A DNA stretch of 64,000 bases from Aestuariivivens marinum (GCF_022662175.1 NZ_JAKMCR010000003.1:248001-312000); one strand, 5' to 3'. Positions 1-9,987 are shown, counted from the stretch's first letter. Translations and numbers: made by a program. The notes: generated by a model from the sequence alone, not told the origin.

Positions 1-559
1 AGAATTAATAGAGCGATTATTAAAGGAATTTAGAGGCATTGTAGTTATAGATGAGGCTTATATAGATTTTGCGCCCGAACCTAGTTGGATTGCCAAATTA
101 GAGAAATACCCCAATTTAATTGTAACGCAAACACTTTCCAAAGCTTATGGTATGGCTGGTATACGTTTAGGTATTTGTTATGCTTCGACTAAGATTATTT
201 CGGTTTTAAACACCATTAAGCCACCATATAATGTTAATGAACTAACACAACAAAAAGCCATTGAACAATTGCAAAATAAGGATCAGACAGAACAGCAAAT
301 ACAGTCTATTCTAAAAGAACGTGACCTTATGATTTCAGAATTGGGGAAAATTTCATTCGTTTCTAAAATATATCCTTCCGATGCTAATTTTATACTCGTC
401 AAAGTTGATAACGCAACCATGCGCTATAACCAATTGATCGATAAAGGTATAGTGGTTAGAAATAGAACTTCACAACCAGGTTGTGAAAATTGTTTGCGAT
501 TTACAGTTGGCACAAAGCAAGAGAACAATACATTAATAAAAACATTAAACTTGTTATAA
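1..559 (+). CDS. hisC: Histidinol-phosphate aminotransferase, C-terminal part (partial at window edge)
   Basis: PLP-dependent transamination of imidazole-acetol phosphate with glutamate in histidine synthesis. The frame is already open at base 2, so the 5' end lies outside the window; about 185 residues are visible. Just before residue 50 of the visible part the motif TLSKAYGMAGIRLG carries the PLP-binding lysine, and upstream VVIDEAYIDF is the class I/II aminotransferase segment contacting the cofactor. An internal ATG at 152 lies after the PLP lysine and cannot be the true start. The stop codon abuts the hisB ATG with no gap, consistent with one operon. The identity is firm because of family motifs and the his neighbours. 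Confidence 0.96.
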   Translation, partial: ELIERLLKEFRGIVVIDEAYIDFAPEPSWIAKLEKYPNLIVTQTLSKAYGMAGIRLGICYASTKIISVLNTIKPPYNVNELTQQKAIEQLQNKDQTEQQIQSILKERDLMISELGKISFVSKIYPSDANFILVKVDNATMRYNQLIDKGIVVRNRTSQPGCENCLRFTVGTKQENNTLIKTLNLL

Positions 560-1693
560 ATGAAACGTGTACTTTTTATAGATAGAGACGGCACTTTAAT
601 AAAAGAACCAGCCGACGAACAGGTTGATGCATTCGAAAAGTTAATATTTTATCCTATGGTATTTCAGTACTTAGGAAAGATCTGTAAAGAGCTGGATTAT
701 GAAATTGTTATGGTCACCAACCAAGATGGTTTGGGTACATTATCAAATCCAGAGGAAAAGTTTTGGCCCATCCATAATTTTGTAATGGATACCTTTAAGG
801 GTGAAGGCATTGAGTTTAAGGAAGTGTATATTGATACAACTTATGCCAAGGATAATGCACCTACCCGAAAACCTAATACCGGCTTGTTGACTAAGTTTTT
901 TACTGATGAATATGATTTGGAAAATTCTTTCGTAATAGGGGATAGGCTTACCGATGTAGAGCTTGCCAAAAACTTAGGAGCTAAAGGAATATTTATAAAC
1001 GATGAAACGTATTTGGGAAATAATGAAATTACGGTTAAGCGTGAAGAACTGGACACTTATATTGCTATTGAAACTAATGATTGGAAGAAAATTTATGAAT
1101 TTTTAAAATTAGAGGATCGTGTTGCGGAAATTACCCGTAATACGAATGAAACGCAAATTTATATTAAGCTGAACTTAGATGGTTCAGGAAATAATGATAT
1201 TAGTACCGGATTATCTTTTTTCGATCATATGTTGGATCAAATAGGACGTCATGGAGCAATGGATTTAACCATTAAGGTTAATGGAGATTTAGAAGTAGAT
1301 GAACACCATACTATTGAGGATACCATGATTGCTTTGGGAGAAGTATTTCATAAGACTTTAGGTAACAAATTGGGGATTGAGCGTTATGGTTTTTGCTTAC
1401 CTATGGATGATTGTTTGGCTCAAATAGCTATAGATTTTGGTGGTAGAAATTGGTTAGAATGGGACGCTGAATTTAAGCGTGAAAAAATAGGAGATATGCC
1501 AACTGAAATGTTTTTTCATTTGTTTAAATCGTTTACTGATGGAGCCAAGTGCAATTTGAATATAAAAGCCGAAGGAATTAATGAACATCATAAGATTGAA
1601 GCTATTTTTAAAGCTTTTGCAAAAGCGATAAAAATGGCTGTAAAAAGAGATGCCAATAAGATGTTTTTGCCAAGTACAAAAGGTATGCTGTAA
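560..1693 (+). CDS. hisB: Bifunctional histidinol-phosphatase / imidazoleglycerol-phosphate dehydratase
   Basis: 377 residues carrying two enzymes of histidine synthesis. The N-terminal HAD phosphatase has DRDGT at residues 8-12 (nucleophile Asp8, acid/base Asp10) and a GDRLTD segment for metal binding. The C-terminal dehydratase starts near residue 185 and shows the two manganese-binding motifs HHTIED (249-254) and HHKIE (343-347). Length matches the fused HisB known from enterobacteria and Bacteroidota. It directly follows hisC with no spacer. Downstream, before hisH, lies a 72-base gap with a small inverted repeat. No odd residues seen. Confidence 0.98.
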   Translation: MKRVLFIDRDGTLIKEPADEQVDAFEKLIFYPMVFQYLGKICKELDYEIVMVTNQDGLGTLSNPEEKFWPIHNFVMDTFKGEGIEFKEVYIDTTYAKDNAPTRKPNTGLLTKFFTDEYDLENSFVIGDRLTDVELAKNLGAKGIFINDETYLGNNEITVKREELDTYIAIETNDWKKIYEFLKLEDRVAEITRNTNETQIYIKLNLDGSGNNDISTGLSFFDHMLDQIGRHGAMDLTIKVNGDLEVDEHHTIEDTMIALGEVFHKTLGNKLGIERYGFCLPMDDCLAQIAIDFGGRNWLEWDAEFKREKIGDMPTEMFFHLFKSFTDGAKCNLNIKAEGINEHHKIEAIFKAFAKAIKMAVKRDANKMFLPSTKGML

Positions 1694-1718
1694 TAATTAA
1701 AAACCAAGATTAACGATT

Positions 1719-1737
1719 CACGATTTCAATAATCGTG
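1719..1737. repeat. Small inverted repeat between hisB and hisH
   Basis: CACGATT (1719-1725) and AATCGTG (1731-1737) form a perfect 7-bp inverted repeat around a 5-base loop, followed by a further direct copy of AATCGT. No T-run follows, so it does not look like a terminator. It may be a weak RNA stem in the operon transcript, an operator or chance. Confidence 0.4.
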
Positions 1738-1764
1738 TATCCGAAATCGTAAATATGCAATTAA

Positions 1765-2346
1765 GTGAAGTTAGTTATTATAGATTATGGAGCCGGGAAT
1801 ATTAAAAGCATCCAATTTGCATTTAATCGTTTAGGTTATGATGCTATATTGTCTAATAATCCTGTGGAAATCAAAACCGCCGATAGGATTATTTTTCCGG
1901 GTGTTGGAGAAGCGAATTCTGCTATGAAAAAGCTTAAGGAAAGTAAGTTGGATGAATTAATACCAAACCTTAAACAGCCTGTATTGGGCATTTGCTTGGG
2001 AATGCAACTCATGTGTCAATATACTGAGGAAGGTGATACAAAGGGTTTGGGTATTTTTCAAACTAATGTAAAACGGTTTTCCAATTCCGTTAAGGTGCCA
2101 CAAATGGGATGGAACGTGATTAAGGAGTTGAAATCGGATTTATTTAAAGGCATCAAGGAAAATGAATACATGTATTTGGTACATAGTTTTTATGCCGAAC
2201 ATTGTAATGAAACCATAGCTGCTACCGATTATGGCATCAATTATGCTTCGGCTTTACAGCATGAAAATTTTTATGGAGTTCAGTTTCATCCAGAAAAGAG
2301 TAGTGTAGCAGGAGAGCATATTTTGAATAATTTTTTAACACTCTAG
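1765..2346 (+). CDS. hisH: Imidazole glycerol phosphate synthase, glutaminase subunit
   Basis: Class I glutamine amidotransferase that hydrolyses glutamine and channels ammonia to HisF. 193 residues. The nucleophile is Cys77 in GICLGMQL and the catalytic pair is His175/Glu177 in FHPEK. The start is GTG: an in-frame TAA sits immediately before it (1762-1764), and the family N-terminus KLVIIDYGAGN begins right there, so no upstream ATG is possible. The partner hisF lies two genes downstream. The non-ATG start may lower translation relative to hisB. Confidence 0.97.
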   Translation: MKLVIIDYGAGNIKSIQFAFNRLGYDAILSNNPVEIKTADRIIFPGVGEANSAMKKLKESKLDELIPNLKQPVLGICLGMQLMCQYTEEGDTKGLGIFQTNVKRFSNSVKVPQMGWNVIKELKSDLFKGIKENEYMYLVHSFYAEHCNETIAATDYGINYASALQHENFYGVQFHPEKSSVAGEHILNNFLTL

Positions 2347-2434
2347 AGTATACTTAACTAGTTTCAGTATCTCTTAAAAATAAATTAATATTAAAGCCTT
2401 GAAAAAAGTTCAGGGTCGATTAATAAGTTAATCA

Positions 2435-3169
2435 ATGAGAATTATACCAGCAATAGATATTATAGAGGGAAAGTGTGTACGACTAACCAAAGGAGATTAT
2501 GACACCAAAAAAATATATAACGAAAATCCATTGGAAGTCGCCAAGCAGTTTGAAGATTCAGGGATTAAGTATTTGCATTTGGTTGATTTAGATGGTGCAA
2601 AAGCACAGCATATAGTCAACTACAAGATCTTGGAACAAATTGCCTCTAAAACTAATTTAAAAATAGATTTTGGAGGTGGATTAAAAGCCTATGAAGACTT
2701 GCACATTGCTTTTAATTCCGGAGCGAAACAAATTACTGGAGGAAGTATTGCTGTTAAAGATCCCAAAACCTTTGAGGGGTGGATATCAAAATACGGTTCA
2801 GTAAAAATTATATTGGGTGCAGATAGTGATCAGGGTAAGGTATCCATTAGTGGCTGGCAGGAACGAAGCACAGAAGATGTGATTCCGTTTATCAAGACCT
2901 ATCAAAATAAAGGCATTCAATATGTAATTTGCACCGATATTTCTAAAGATGGCATGCTGCAAGGGCCTTCTATCGATTTGTATAAGCAAATCATAATAGA
3001 ATGTACCAATAGCAGTAGTGGACAACCTATTAAGTTAATTGCTTCGGGAGGTATTTCAAAAATAGATGAATTATCTGTTTTAAAAGAGATTGGCTGTGAA
3101 GGAACCATAATAGGCAAGGCTATTTATGAAAATAAAATTAGTTTAAAGCAATTAGAAAAGTTTGTTTGA
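2435..3169 (+). CDS. hisA: ProFAR isomerase (phosphoribosylformimino-5-aminoimidazole carboxamide ribotide isomerase)
   Basis: Catalyses the Amadori-type isomerisation of ProFAR to PRFAR. 244 residues, the usual length of this (beta/alpha)8 barrel. The N-terminus reads [15 protein letters not shown] with the catalytic Asp in AIDI (Asp8). The second half carries [13 protein letters not shown] with the other catalytic Asp, and phosphate-binding GGG/GGI motifs. The ATG at 2435 matches the family start. It sits 88 bases after hisH and 112 bases before hisF, loose spacing for an operon but on the same strand with no terminator seen. Confidence 0.97.
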   Translation: MRIIPAIDIIEGKCVRLTKGDYDTKKIYNENPLEVAKQFEDSGIKYLHLVDLDGAKAQHIVNYKILEQIASKTNLKIDFGGGLKAYEDLHIAFNSGAKQITGGSIAVKDPKTFEGWISKYGSVKIILGADSDQGKVSISGWQERSTEDVIPFIKTYQNKGIQYVICTDISKDGMLQGPSIDLYKQIIIECTNSSSGQPIKLIASGGISKIDELSVLKEIGCEGTIIGKAIYENKISLKQLEKFV

Positions 3170-3281
3170 CAATATTAAGATAACCATAATATGAAATGGA
3201 AGTGTATCCTTAAACAGTTAGTATAAAAATAGATTACAGCCCTCTATTATTGGGGTTGCAATGCCATAAAATATAGAAGTT

Positions 3282-4037
3282 TTGCTTACAAAGAGAATTA
3301 TACCTTGTTTAGATATTAAAGATGGACGTACCGTAAAAGGGGTCAATTTTGTTGATTTGAGAGATGCGGGAGATCCCGTTGTTCTTGCCAAGCAATATGC
3401 TGATTTGGGAGCAGATGAACTAGTGTTTTTAGATATTTCGGCTACTCTGGAAGAAAGAGCTACTGTACTGGACATGGTTTTGCATGTTGCTGAACAGGTT
3501 AATATTCCTTTTACAGTAGGTGGAGGTATTTCAAATGTAGAGCATGTTGATGCTTTATTGAAATGTGGTGCGGACAAAGTCTCCATTAATTCTTCTGCCA
3601 TAAAACGTCCAGAATTAATAAATGAATTGGCCGATAAGTTTGGTAGCCAATGTGTGGTTGTAGCCATAGACGCTAAACAAATTGATGGAAAATGGAAAGT
3701 ACATTTGGCAGGAGGCAGCATTCCAACAGAAATGGATTTATTTGATTGGGCCAAAGAAGTTGAAGAACGTGGTGCAGGTGAAATCCTGTTCACATCTATG
3801 GATCACGATGGGACTAAAAATGGATTTGCCAATAATGCACTTGCAAAGTTATCAGACGAATTAAACATTCCGATTATAGCTTCTGGTGGAGCTGGAAACA
3901 TTAAGCATTTTATTGATACCTTTAAAGAGGGTAAAGCTGATGCCGCTTTGGCAGCCAGTGTCTTTCATTTTGGGGAAATACCTATTCTAAAATTAAAACA
4001 AGAATTAAAAAAGAATAATATAGAAGTACGATTGTAA
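3282..4037 (+). CDS. hisF: Imidazole glycerol phosphate synthase, cyclase subunit
   Basis: Uses ammonia from HisH to convert PRFAR to imidazole glycerol phosphate and AICAR. 251 residues, standard for the barrel. [16 protein letters not shown] carries the catalytic Asp11, and AIDAK the second catalytic Asp. The start is TTG at 3282: the in-frame stop TAA at 3267 leaves no ATG between, and the translation [12 protein letters not shown] equals the family N-terminus. A long antisense open frame overlaps it but has no protein-like features. Partner of hisH in the same operon. Confidence 0.97.
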   Translation: MLTKRIIPCLDIKDGRTVKGVNFVDLRDAGDPVVLAKQYADLGADELVFLDISATLEERATVLDMVLHVAEQVNIPFTVGGGISNVEHVDALLKCGADKVSINSSAIKRPELINELADKFGSQCVVVAIDAKQIDGKWKVHLAGGSIPTEMDLFDWAKEVEERGAGEILFTSMDHDGTKNGFANNALAKLSDELNIPIIASGGAGNIKHFIDTFKEGKADAALAASVFHFGEIPILKLKQELKKNNIEVRL

Positions 4038-4085
4038 TTAAACCGTCTTACCTAATTTATTTAAGCATCTCAAAAATTAAGAACC

Positions 4086-4679
4086 ATGACTATAAAATAT
4101 GACGAAAATGGACTTGTTCCAGCCATTATTCAAGATGTCACAACCAAAAATGTGTTGATGCTTGGCTATATGAATGAATTAGCCTACCAAAAAACCATAG
4201 AAACTAAGCAAGTAACTTTTTTTAGTAGAAGTAAAAAACGACTATGGACAAAAGGTGAGGAAAGTGGTAATGTTTTGAATTTGGTGAGCATTAAAAACGA
4301 CTGTGATAATGACACACTTTTAATTCAAGTCAATCCTGTTGGGCCAGTATGTCATACAGGTACAGATAACTGTTGGGGTGAAGAAAACAATTCTTCTTAT
4401 GGTTTTTTCTCAACTTTAGAAGATGTAATAGCCGAACGTATTAACAATAAAGACACCAAAAAATCTTATGTAGCGAGTTTGTTTGCAAAAGGCATTAATA
4501 AAATCGCCCAAAAAGTAGGAGAGGAGGCTGTTGAAACTGTTATTGAAGCCATGGTTCACAATGATAAAGATTTTTTATATGAATCAACTGACCTATTGTT
4601 CCATTACCTTATTTTACTGCAAGCCAAAGGGTTTACACTTAAAGATATTGAAGAAGAGCTAAAGAGGAGACATAAGTAA
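4086..4679 (+). CDS. hisI: Bifunctional phosphoribosyl-AMP cyclohydrolase / phosphoribosyl-ATP pyrophosphatase
   Basis: Fused HisIE, 197 residues, catalysing steps two and three of histidine synthesis. The N-terminal HisI domain carries the zinc/magnesium cysteines in PVCHTGTDNCWG and the SRSKKRLWTKGE substrate loop. The C-terminal HisE domain, from about residue 110, is a helical MazG-like pyrophosphatase with KVGEEAVETVIEA. ATG at 4086 gives the usual N-terminus. Last gene of the his operon here; the next gene starts 61 bases later and is not a histidine gene. No terminator hairpin is evident after it. Confidence 0.97.
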   Translation: MTIKYDENGLVPAIIQDVTTKNVLMLGYMNELAYQKTIETKQVTFFSRSKKRLWTKGEESGNVLNLVSIKNDCDNDTLLIQVNPVGPVCHTGTDNCWGEENNSSYGFFSTLEDVIAERINNKDTKKSYVASLFAKGINKIAQKVGEEAVETVIEAMVHNDKDFLYESTDLLFHYLILLQAKGFTLKDIEEELKRRHK

Positions 4680-4740
4680 AGTTGGAATTTAGATATTAGA
4701 AGTCAAAGCTTTATAACTAAATCAAATAAATTGTTGTATT

Positions 4741-5517
4741 TTGAAAAAGTATTTTTACGTTATCTCCATTCAATATTTAGGTTACAGATTTCATGGTTGG
4801 CAAAAACAGCCCAATGTAAAAACACTGCATTTAATGGTAGACCGAACCTTAAATTATATTTTAGAAGGTAAGTATTTTAAAACACTTTGTGCAGGACGTA
4901 CCGATGCTATGGTTTCAGCCGAACAGGCGGCTTTCGAATTATTTCTGGACGAACCTATACAAGATCAAAATGCTTTTTTAGAGCTTTTTAATTATAACCT
5001 ACCTCAAGATATTCGAGCATTAGATATTCTTGAAGTTGACGAAAAGTTCAACATCATTCAACATTCAAAAGTAAAAGAATACAATTACTTGTTTGCTTAT
5101 GGGGAAAAATGTCATCCATTTTGTGCGCCAATTATGACAACCATTTTAGATTATTTGGATATTGAAATAATGAAACAAGGAGCTAAATTATTTGAGGGAA
5201 AACATTATTTTAAATCATATTGCTATAAGCCAACCGATAATGGCATTTATAATCGTGAGATTATAATGTCTGAACTCATTGAAAATACAATTTATAAGGC
5301 AAACTACTTTCCTGATAAAACATATTTATTTCGTGTAAAAGGACAAGGTTTTATGCGTAACCAAATCCGTTTAATGATGGGCGCTTTAATCGACTTGGGT
5401 AAAGGAAAACTAACTTTAATGGATATTGAGGATAGTTTACTTTTACATAGTAAAAAAAGAATAGAATATATTGCTCCAGCTTCCGGGTTAATACTTAAGA
5501 ACATTGATTTTTTGTAA
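4741..5517 (+). CDS. TruA-family pseudouridine synthase, diverged
   Basis: 258 residues with the TruA fold signatures: a start resembling the YxGxxFHGWQ block (YLGYRFHGWQKQP, 12-24) and the catalytic-Asp motif at 52-60, which reads GRTDAMVSA instead of the usual GRTDAGVHA. Asp55 is kept. The C-terminal QGFMRNQIRLMMGALIDLG block of the family is also present. It should isomerise uridine in RNA, but the altered active-site loop suggests a paralogue with a different target or partner rather than the housekeeping tRNA U38-40 enzyme. The start codon is TTG; an in-frame TAA at 4714 and no ATG between support it. Follows the his operon on the same strand. Confidence 0.85.
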   Translation: MKKYFYVISIQYLGYRFHGWQKQPNVKTLHLMVDRTLNYILEGKYFKTLCAGRTDAMVSAEQAAFELFLDEPIQDQNAFLELFNYNLPQDIRALDILEVDEKFNIIQHSKVKEYNYLFAYGEKCHPFCAPIMTTILDYLDIEIMKQGAKLFEGKHYFKSYCYKPTDNGIYNREIIMSELIENTIYKANYFPDKTYLFRVKGQGFMRNQIRLMMGALIDLGKGKLTLMDIEDSLLLHSKKRIEYIAPASGLILKNIDFL

Positions 5518-5591
5518 ACCAAAATGTTAACTTAACCATAATAGTCCTAGTAAAATATAGGTTTTTTGTATTTTAGAAAAAAAATTCATCT

Positions 5592-6269
5592 ATGAGTATA
5601 GTAGTACCAAAATCGGCATTAGATTTTTTTAAAAAATTAGAAAAAAACAATAATCGTGACTGGTTCAATGAAAATAAAAAAGAATTCAAGGTCATTGAAG
5701 CAGAAGTAAAACAGGTTTACAACACGGTTTTAGATAGCCTTAATAATCATGACGATATCGATAAGCTTAAAATGTTTCGCATCTATCGTGATGTAAGGTT
5801 TTCTAAAAACAAATTACCATACAAAACCCATTTTGGTGGTGCCTTTCACAGATCAAAACCCAAATTAAGGGGCGGTTATTATTTACATATTCAACCCAAC
5901 AATGAGAGTTTTATTGCTACAGGTTTTTGGGAGCCAGAGCCAGTTGATTTATTGCGTATACGAAAAGAGTTTGAAATGGATGATGAAGAAATTAGGCAAA
6001 TTATAAATGAAAAATCATTTAAAGCTATTTGGGGGGGCTTTGTGGGAGATGAAGTAAAGACTGCACCAAAAGGATTTAGTAAAGATCATAAAGCCATCGA
6101 TTTAATAAAAAAGAAGCAATATATATTTGTTAAAAAGTTTACCGACATGGATGTATTGGATGTTAATTTTCTTAACGAAGTAGACCAAGCCTTCAAGGCC
6201 ATTCGTCCATATTTTGATTATATGAGTGAGGTGTTGACTACTGATTTGAACGGAGTGTCCTTAATTTAA
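5592..6269 (+). CDS. DUF2461 family protein
   Basis: 225 residues matching the DUF2461 (TIGR02453) family: the N-terminus has FFKKLEKNNNRDWFNENK, then FRIYRDVRFSKNKLPYKTHFG, then GGYYLHIQPNNESFIATGFW. The biochemical function of the family is not established; it is a soluble, probably cytoplasmic protein. No signal peptide or membrane segment. ATG at 5592 gives the normal start. It is convergent with the small gene at 6275-6691, with five bases between the stops and no obvious terminator. Confidence 0.9.
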   Translation: MSIVVPKSALDFFKKLEKNNNRDWFNENKKEFKVIEAEVKQVYNTVLDSLNNHDDIDKLKMFRIYRDVRFSKNKLPYKTHFGGAFHRSKPKLRGGYYLHIQPNNESFIATGFWEPEPVDLLRIRKEFEMDDEEIRQIINEKSFKAIWGGFVGDEVKTAPKGFSKDHKAIDLIKKKQYIFVKKFTDMDVLDVNFLNEVDQAFKAIRPYFDYMSEVLTTDLNGVSLI

Positions 6270-6274
6270 CAAAA

Positions 6275-6691
6275 TTAAACTGCAGTTAGATACTCAGGTT
6301 TTTCAAATAATTGAATATTGCTTAATAAGCGCTCCTTAACCAGATTCATCATGCGTTTGTTCAAGGCAGAAGAATTTTCAATGTAAATAGCGTATTCTTC
6401 CAATGTAAATTGACCTATAACCATGCCTTTTAAAGAGTTTCTAAATTTCATGTCCTTATGTATGGCATTTTCAATGTAGTCAATACGCTTTTCTAATGTT
6501 AATCCATAAAATACCGATTTGTGCTTAACGATATAATTTCTAAAAACCACAATAAACAATTCCTCTTGTAGTTTAATTACCGGGCGTAGTACTAAATTCT
6601 GAAAACGCTCATCACTACTCATGTTGTCATTAATGGTAGCAGTTAATACCTCAGGTCTCGTCTGCTTTAGGTTATGGTCTCTTGTGTTCAT
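6275..6691 (-). CDS. Conserved flavobacterial protein of unknown function
   Basis: 138 residues from the ATG at 6691. A longer frame reaches 6742 but adds a residue stretch unlike a coding start, while MNTRDHNLKQTRPEV is a better N-terminus. The protein is polar, largely helical and has no signal peptide, membrane segment or recognisable catalytic motif. Similar proteins in flavobacteria are, as I recall, sometimes labelled glyoxalase, but I see no glyoxalase metal site (no spaced His/Glu pattern), so I give no function. Divergent from the DUF72 gene at 6829. Confidence 0.75.
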   Translation of the reverse strand: MNTRDHNLKQTRPEVLTATINDNMSSDERFQNLVLRPVIKLQEELFIVVFRNYIVKHKSVFYGLTLEKRIDYIENAIHKDMKFRNSLKGMVIGQFTLEEYAIYIENSSALNKRMMNLVKERLLSNIQLFEKPEYLTAV

Positions 6692-6828
6692 GATTCGGTG
6701 TTTTAAATAAAAATAGAGATTATTGGTACAGGTAATGACCATAAGTTTTCTAATTATTAACTAGGTTATCAACATAATGGTTTTCCTTATCTTTAAACCA
6801 TTTAATAATTTAAATCAGCAAACGACAT

Positions 6829-7716
6829 ATGAAATTTGGAAGTGTAGACAATCCTGAAGCTATTGATTTTACCCTACCAGAAGACCATCCAGACACAAAA
6901 GAAGTATTGGTTAAGGTTAAGGATGACAGCACCCCTGAGATTTATGTGGGCTGTGCTAAATGGAACAAAGCAGACCTTAAAGGGTTTTATCCAAAGGACA
7001 CCAAGGATGAATTGACATATTACTCAAAACAGTTTAATTCCATAGAGCTTAATGCTACATTCTACCGTATTTTTCCTGCGGAACAATTCTCCAATTGGTA
7101 TAATAGAACACCTGAAAACTTTAAGTTTTTTCCAAAACTCAATCAGGAAATTAGCCATTGGAAGCGTTTGAACAATATAAAAGAAGTAGTTGAACATTAT
7201 ATCTACAACACCTCCAACTTAAAAGAAAAATTAGGCACCATGTTTTTACAAATGCACAATAATTTTGCACCAAAGGATTTTGATCGGGTAGTTGGTTTTG
7301 TAAAAGAGTGGCCAAAAGAAATACCCTTAGCCATAGAATTTCGGCATACCGATTGGTATAATGATAAGGTCGTAGCTGAAGAATTATATCAATTATTGGA
7401 AACTCATAATATTTCCAATATCATTGTAGATACAGCAGGTAGGCGTGATTTACTTCATATGCGATTGACCAATCCTACGGCATTTGTAAGATATGTAGGT
7501 GCAAACCATGTAACGGATTATACCCGATTGGACGACTGGATAGAGCGTTTAAAACTCTGGAAATTACAGGGCATTAAGGAAATTGATTTTTTCATCCATC
7601 AGAACATTGAAAAAGAATCTCCCTTATTATCGGCATACTTCATAAAAAAGATTAATACTGAGTTGGGTTACAATTTAAAAATACCCAATGAGGATGACCA
7701 ACAAGAGCTGTTTTAA
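6829..7716 (+). CDS. DUF72 family protein (YecE-like TIM barrel)
   Basis: 295 residues. Family hallmarks are IYVGCAKWNKADLKGFYP, then ELTYYSKQFNSIELNATFYR, FKFFPKLNQEISHWKRL, and IPLAIEFRHTDWYN. DUF72 proteins adopt a TIM-barrel fold related to sugar isomerases; activity is unproven. The first 35 residues before the conserved core are acidic and look like a lineage-specific extension. Cytoplasmic, no membrane segment. A near-match to the Bacteroidota -7 box lies in the short divergent spacer. Downstream is the leucine operon promoter region. Confidence 0.9.
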   Translation: MKFGSVDNPEAIDFTLPEDHPDTKEVLVKVKDDSTPEIYVGCAKWNKADLKGFYPKDTKDELTYYSKQFNSIELNATFYRIFPAEQFSNWYNRTPENFKFFPKLNQEISHWKRLNNIKEVVEHYIYNTSNLKEKLGTMFLQMHNNFAPKDFDRVVGFVKEWPKEIPLAIEFRHTDWYNDKVVAEELYQLLETHNISNIIVDTAGRRDLLHMRLTNPTAFVRYVGANHVTDYTRLDDWIERLKLWKLQGIKEIDFFIHQNIEKESPLLSAYFIKKINTELGYNLKIPNEDDQQELF

Positions 7717-7869
7717 TTAGTAGTTTGTCTATAAAAATATAGTGTTTTAAAATTATTGGCATTTATATTGTTCCGTTGAAAAAAATGCAATATTTAATGT
7801 ATATGTTGGTAATTTTATAAAAATTCAACAACAAAGCTCCTTAAAGTTTTAATTAATTGTAATAAGATA

Positions 7870-7877
7870 TAACTTTG
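7870..7877 (+). promoter_or_regulatory. Candidate -7 box of the leucine operon promoter
   Basis: TAACTTTG matches the Bacteroidota TAnnTTTG -7 consensus, with a degenerate TTT 19 bases upstream in the -33 position. It lies 67 bases before the leuC ATG, in a 227-base gap otherwise free of genes. It would place the transcript start near 7883. Confidence 0.5.
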
Positions 7878-7892
7878 CTAACTTTTGCAGCA

Positions 7893-7915
7893 TAATGCTC
7901 AAAACTTAAGCATTA
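7893..7915 (+). promoter_or_regulatory. Stem-loop in the leuC leader
   Basis: TAATGCT (7893-7899) pairs with AGCATTA (7909-7915) around a 9-base loop, just downstream of the predicted transcript start of the leu operon. It lacks a T-run and is only seven pairs, so it may be an RNA element, an operator or chance. No terminator or antiterminator pair was seen. Confidence 0.3.
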
Positions 7916-7943
7916 AATTAAATTATAGTAAATAAACATATTT

Positions 7944-9338
7944 ATGAGCAATACATTGTTTGATAAAGTTTGGGATTCGCATGTGGTTAGAAAAATTGAA
8001 GGTGGTCCAGACGTATTTTTTATCGATCGTCATTTCATTCATGAGGTAACTAGCCCAGTAGCTTTTTTAGGCCTGAAAAACAGGGGGTTGAAGGTGTTAT
8101 ATCCAGAACGCACGTTTGCTACGGCCGATCACAATACACCAACCATAAATCAGCATCTGCCAGTTGAAGATCCCCTTTCTGCCAATCAGTTAAGAGCTTT
8201 GGAAGAAAACTCAAAGGAGCATGGTATAAGTCACTGGGGGTTAGGGCATAAGAAAAATGGTATTGTTCACGTTGTGGGGCCAGAGAATGGAATTACTTTT
8301 CCGGGTGCTACAATCGTTTGTGGTGATTCACACACGTCCACCCATGGTGCATTTGGAGCTATTGCTTTTGGTATTGGTACTTCAGAAGTAGAAATGGTAT
8401 TGTCTACGCAATGTATTATGCAGCCTAAGCCTAAAAAGATGCGCATTAATGTTAACGGACAATTAAGCAAAGGTGTTACACCTAAAGATGTTGCGCTTTA
8501 TATTATTTCACAATTAACTACTTCTGGTGCTACAGGATATTTTGTGGAATATGCTGGTGATGTTTTTGAAAGCATGACCATGGAAGGCCGTATGACAGTT
8601 TGTAACCTATCTATAGAAATGGGAGCTAGAGGTGGCATGATCGCTCCAGACAATACTACATTTGCTTATTTAAAGGATAAGCCAATGTCTCCAAAAGGAG
8701 AGGCTTGGGATAAAGCTATTACCTACTGGAGAACATTGAAAACTGATGATGGTGCTTCATTCGATAAAGAGTTCCATTTTAATGCTGGTGATATAGAACC
8801 TATGATTACCTATGGAACTAATCCGGGTATGGGTATCGGTATTTCTAAAAGTATTCCTAATGCTGAAGAAGTTGAAGGCGGTATTGCGACCTATAAAAAA
8901 TCCTTGGACTATATGGGTTATAGTGAAAATGAATCCATGATTGGTAAAAAAGTTGATTATGTATTTCTTGGCAGTTGTACTAATGGTAGAATTGAAGATT
9001 TTAGAGCATTTGCCTCTATCGTGAAAGGCCGTAAAAAAGCCAATCATATTACTGCTTGGTTAGTACCTGGATCTCATGAAGTAGAAGATAAAATTAAGGA
9101 AGAAGGAATTTTAGACATCATTACAGAAGCTGGATTTAGTTTAAGACAACCAGGATGCTCTGCCTGTTTGGCAATGAACGACGATAAGATTCCTGCTGGT
9201 AAATATGCCGTAAGTACCTCGAACAGAAACTTCGAAGGACGCCAAGGACCTGGATCAAGAACTATGTTGGCCAGTCCGCTTGTTGCAGCTGCTGCTGCAG
9301 TAACTGGTGTAGTAACCGATCCAAGAGAATTATTATAA
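7944..9338 (+). CDS. leuC: 3-isopropylmalate dehydratase, large subunit
   Basis: 464 residues; the 4Fe-4S aconitase-family subunit that, with LeuD, isomerises 2-isopropylmalate to 3-isopropylmalate. The cluster cysteines are visible: Cys345 in GSCTNGR and Cys405/Cys408 in [10 protein letters not shown]. The N-terminal region has DHNTPT and the [12 protein letters not shown] motif, and the C-terminus shows [20 protein letters not shown]. Length is that of bacterial LeuC. First gene of leuC-leuD-leuA-leuB, with a candidate TAACTTTG promoter box 67 bases upstream. Confidence 0.98.
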   Translation: MSNTLFDKVWDSHVVRKIEGGPDVFFIDRHFIHEVTSPVAFLGLKNRGLKVLYPERTFATADHNTPTINQHLPVEDPLSANQLRALEENSKEHGISHWGLGHKKNGIVHVVGPENGITFPGATIVCGDSHTSTHGAFGAIAFGIGTSEVEMVLSTQCIMQPKPKKMRINVNGQLSKGVTPKDVALYIISQLTTSGATGYFVEYAGDVFESMTMEGRMTVCNLSIEMGARGGMIAPDNTTFAYLKDKPMSPKGEAWDKAITYWRTLKTDDGASFDKEFHFNAGDIEPMITYGTNPGMGIGISKSIPNAEEVEGGIATYKKSLDYMGYSENESMIGKKVDYVFLGSCTNGRIEDFRAFASIVKGRKKANHITAWLVPGSHEVEDKIKEEGILDIITEAGFSLRQPGCSACLAMNDDKIPAGKYAVSTSNRNFEGRQGPGSRTMLASPLVAAAAAVTGVVTDPRELL

Positions 9339-9386
9339 TCATTGAATTGACAAACAAATCAAAGATTAAACAAAAAACAATATAAA

Positions 9387-9983
9387 ATGGCATACGATAA
9401 ATTTAATATACTAACAAGTACAGCAGTTCCATTACCATTGGAAAATGTAGATACAGATCAAATCATTCCGGCTCGATTTTTAAAAGCAACTGAACGTAAA
9501 GGATTTGGAGATAACCTATTTAGGGACTGGAGGTATAATCCAGATAATACACCCAAGGAAAGTTTTGTATTAAACAATCCATTGTATGGTGGTAAAATAT
9601 TGGTAGGTGGTAAAAACTTTGGTTCAGGATCTTCAAGGGAGCATGCAGCATGGGCAGTTTACGATTATGGATTCCGTTGTGTAGTGTCTAGTTTCTTTGC
9701 CGATATCTTCAAAAACAATTGTTTGAATGTAGGTGTTTTACCCGTACAAGTAAGCCCTGAGTTCTCTGAGCAAATTTTTGAAGCTATTTATAGCGATCCT
9801 AAAACGGAAATAGAGGTAAACCTTCCCGAGCAAACCATTACCATTATATCTACTGGAGCCCAGGAATCGTTTGATATCAATAGTTATAAAAAGGAAAATT
9901 TACTTAATGGTTTTGACGATATTGATTATCTTCAAAATATGAAAGACGATATACAAGCATTTGCTAACGATTTGATGCTATAA
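9387..9983 (+). CDS. leuD: 3-isopropylmalate dehydratase, small subunit
   Basis: 198 residues, the swivel-domain partner of LeuC. Motifs: [14 protein letters not shown] near residue 24 and the substrate-binding loop [16 protein letters not shown]. Length is standard. It starts 48 bases after leuC and ends four bases before leuA, so it is certainly cotranscribed. Cytoplasmic heterodimer subunit. Confidence 0.98.
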   Translation: MAYDKFNILTSTAVPLPLENVDTDQIIPARFLKATERKGFGDNLFRDWRYNPDNTPKESFVLNNPLYGGKILVGGKNFGSGSSREHAAWAVYDYGFRCVVSSFFADIFKNNCLNVGVLPVQVSPEFSEQIFEAIYSDPKTEIEVNLPEQTITIISTGAQESFDINSYKKENLLNGFDDIDYLQNMKDDIQAFANDLML

Positions 9984-9987
9984 ATAC

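Noticed and set aside
1719-1737. Intrinsic terminator between hisB and hisH
   Set aside because: The 7-bp hairpin lacks a T-run and the operon clearly continues with hisH.
3218-3793. Long antisense open frame opposite hisF
   Set aside because: It is a shadow of hisF; its product has no domain and low-complexity composition, while hisF has full family motifs.
6275-6742. Glyoxalase function for the small minus-strand protein
   Set aside because: No metal-ligand pattern of vicinal oxygen chelate enzymes is visible; the label seems to be inherited annotation.
7785-7820. Possible leu leader peptide (M-Q-Y-L-M-Y-M-L-V-I-L) upstream of leuC
   Set aside because: Branched-chain residues are common in AT-rich random frames. 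No terminator/antiterminator follows, and the best promoter box (7870-7877) lies downstream of it, so it would not be in the leu transcript.
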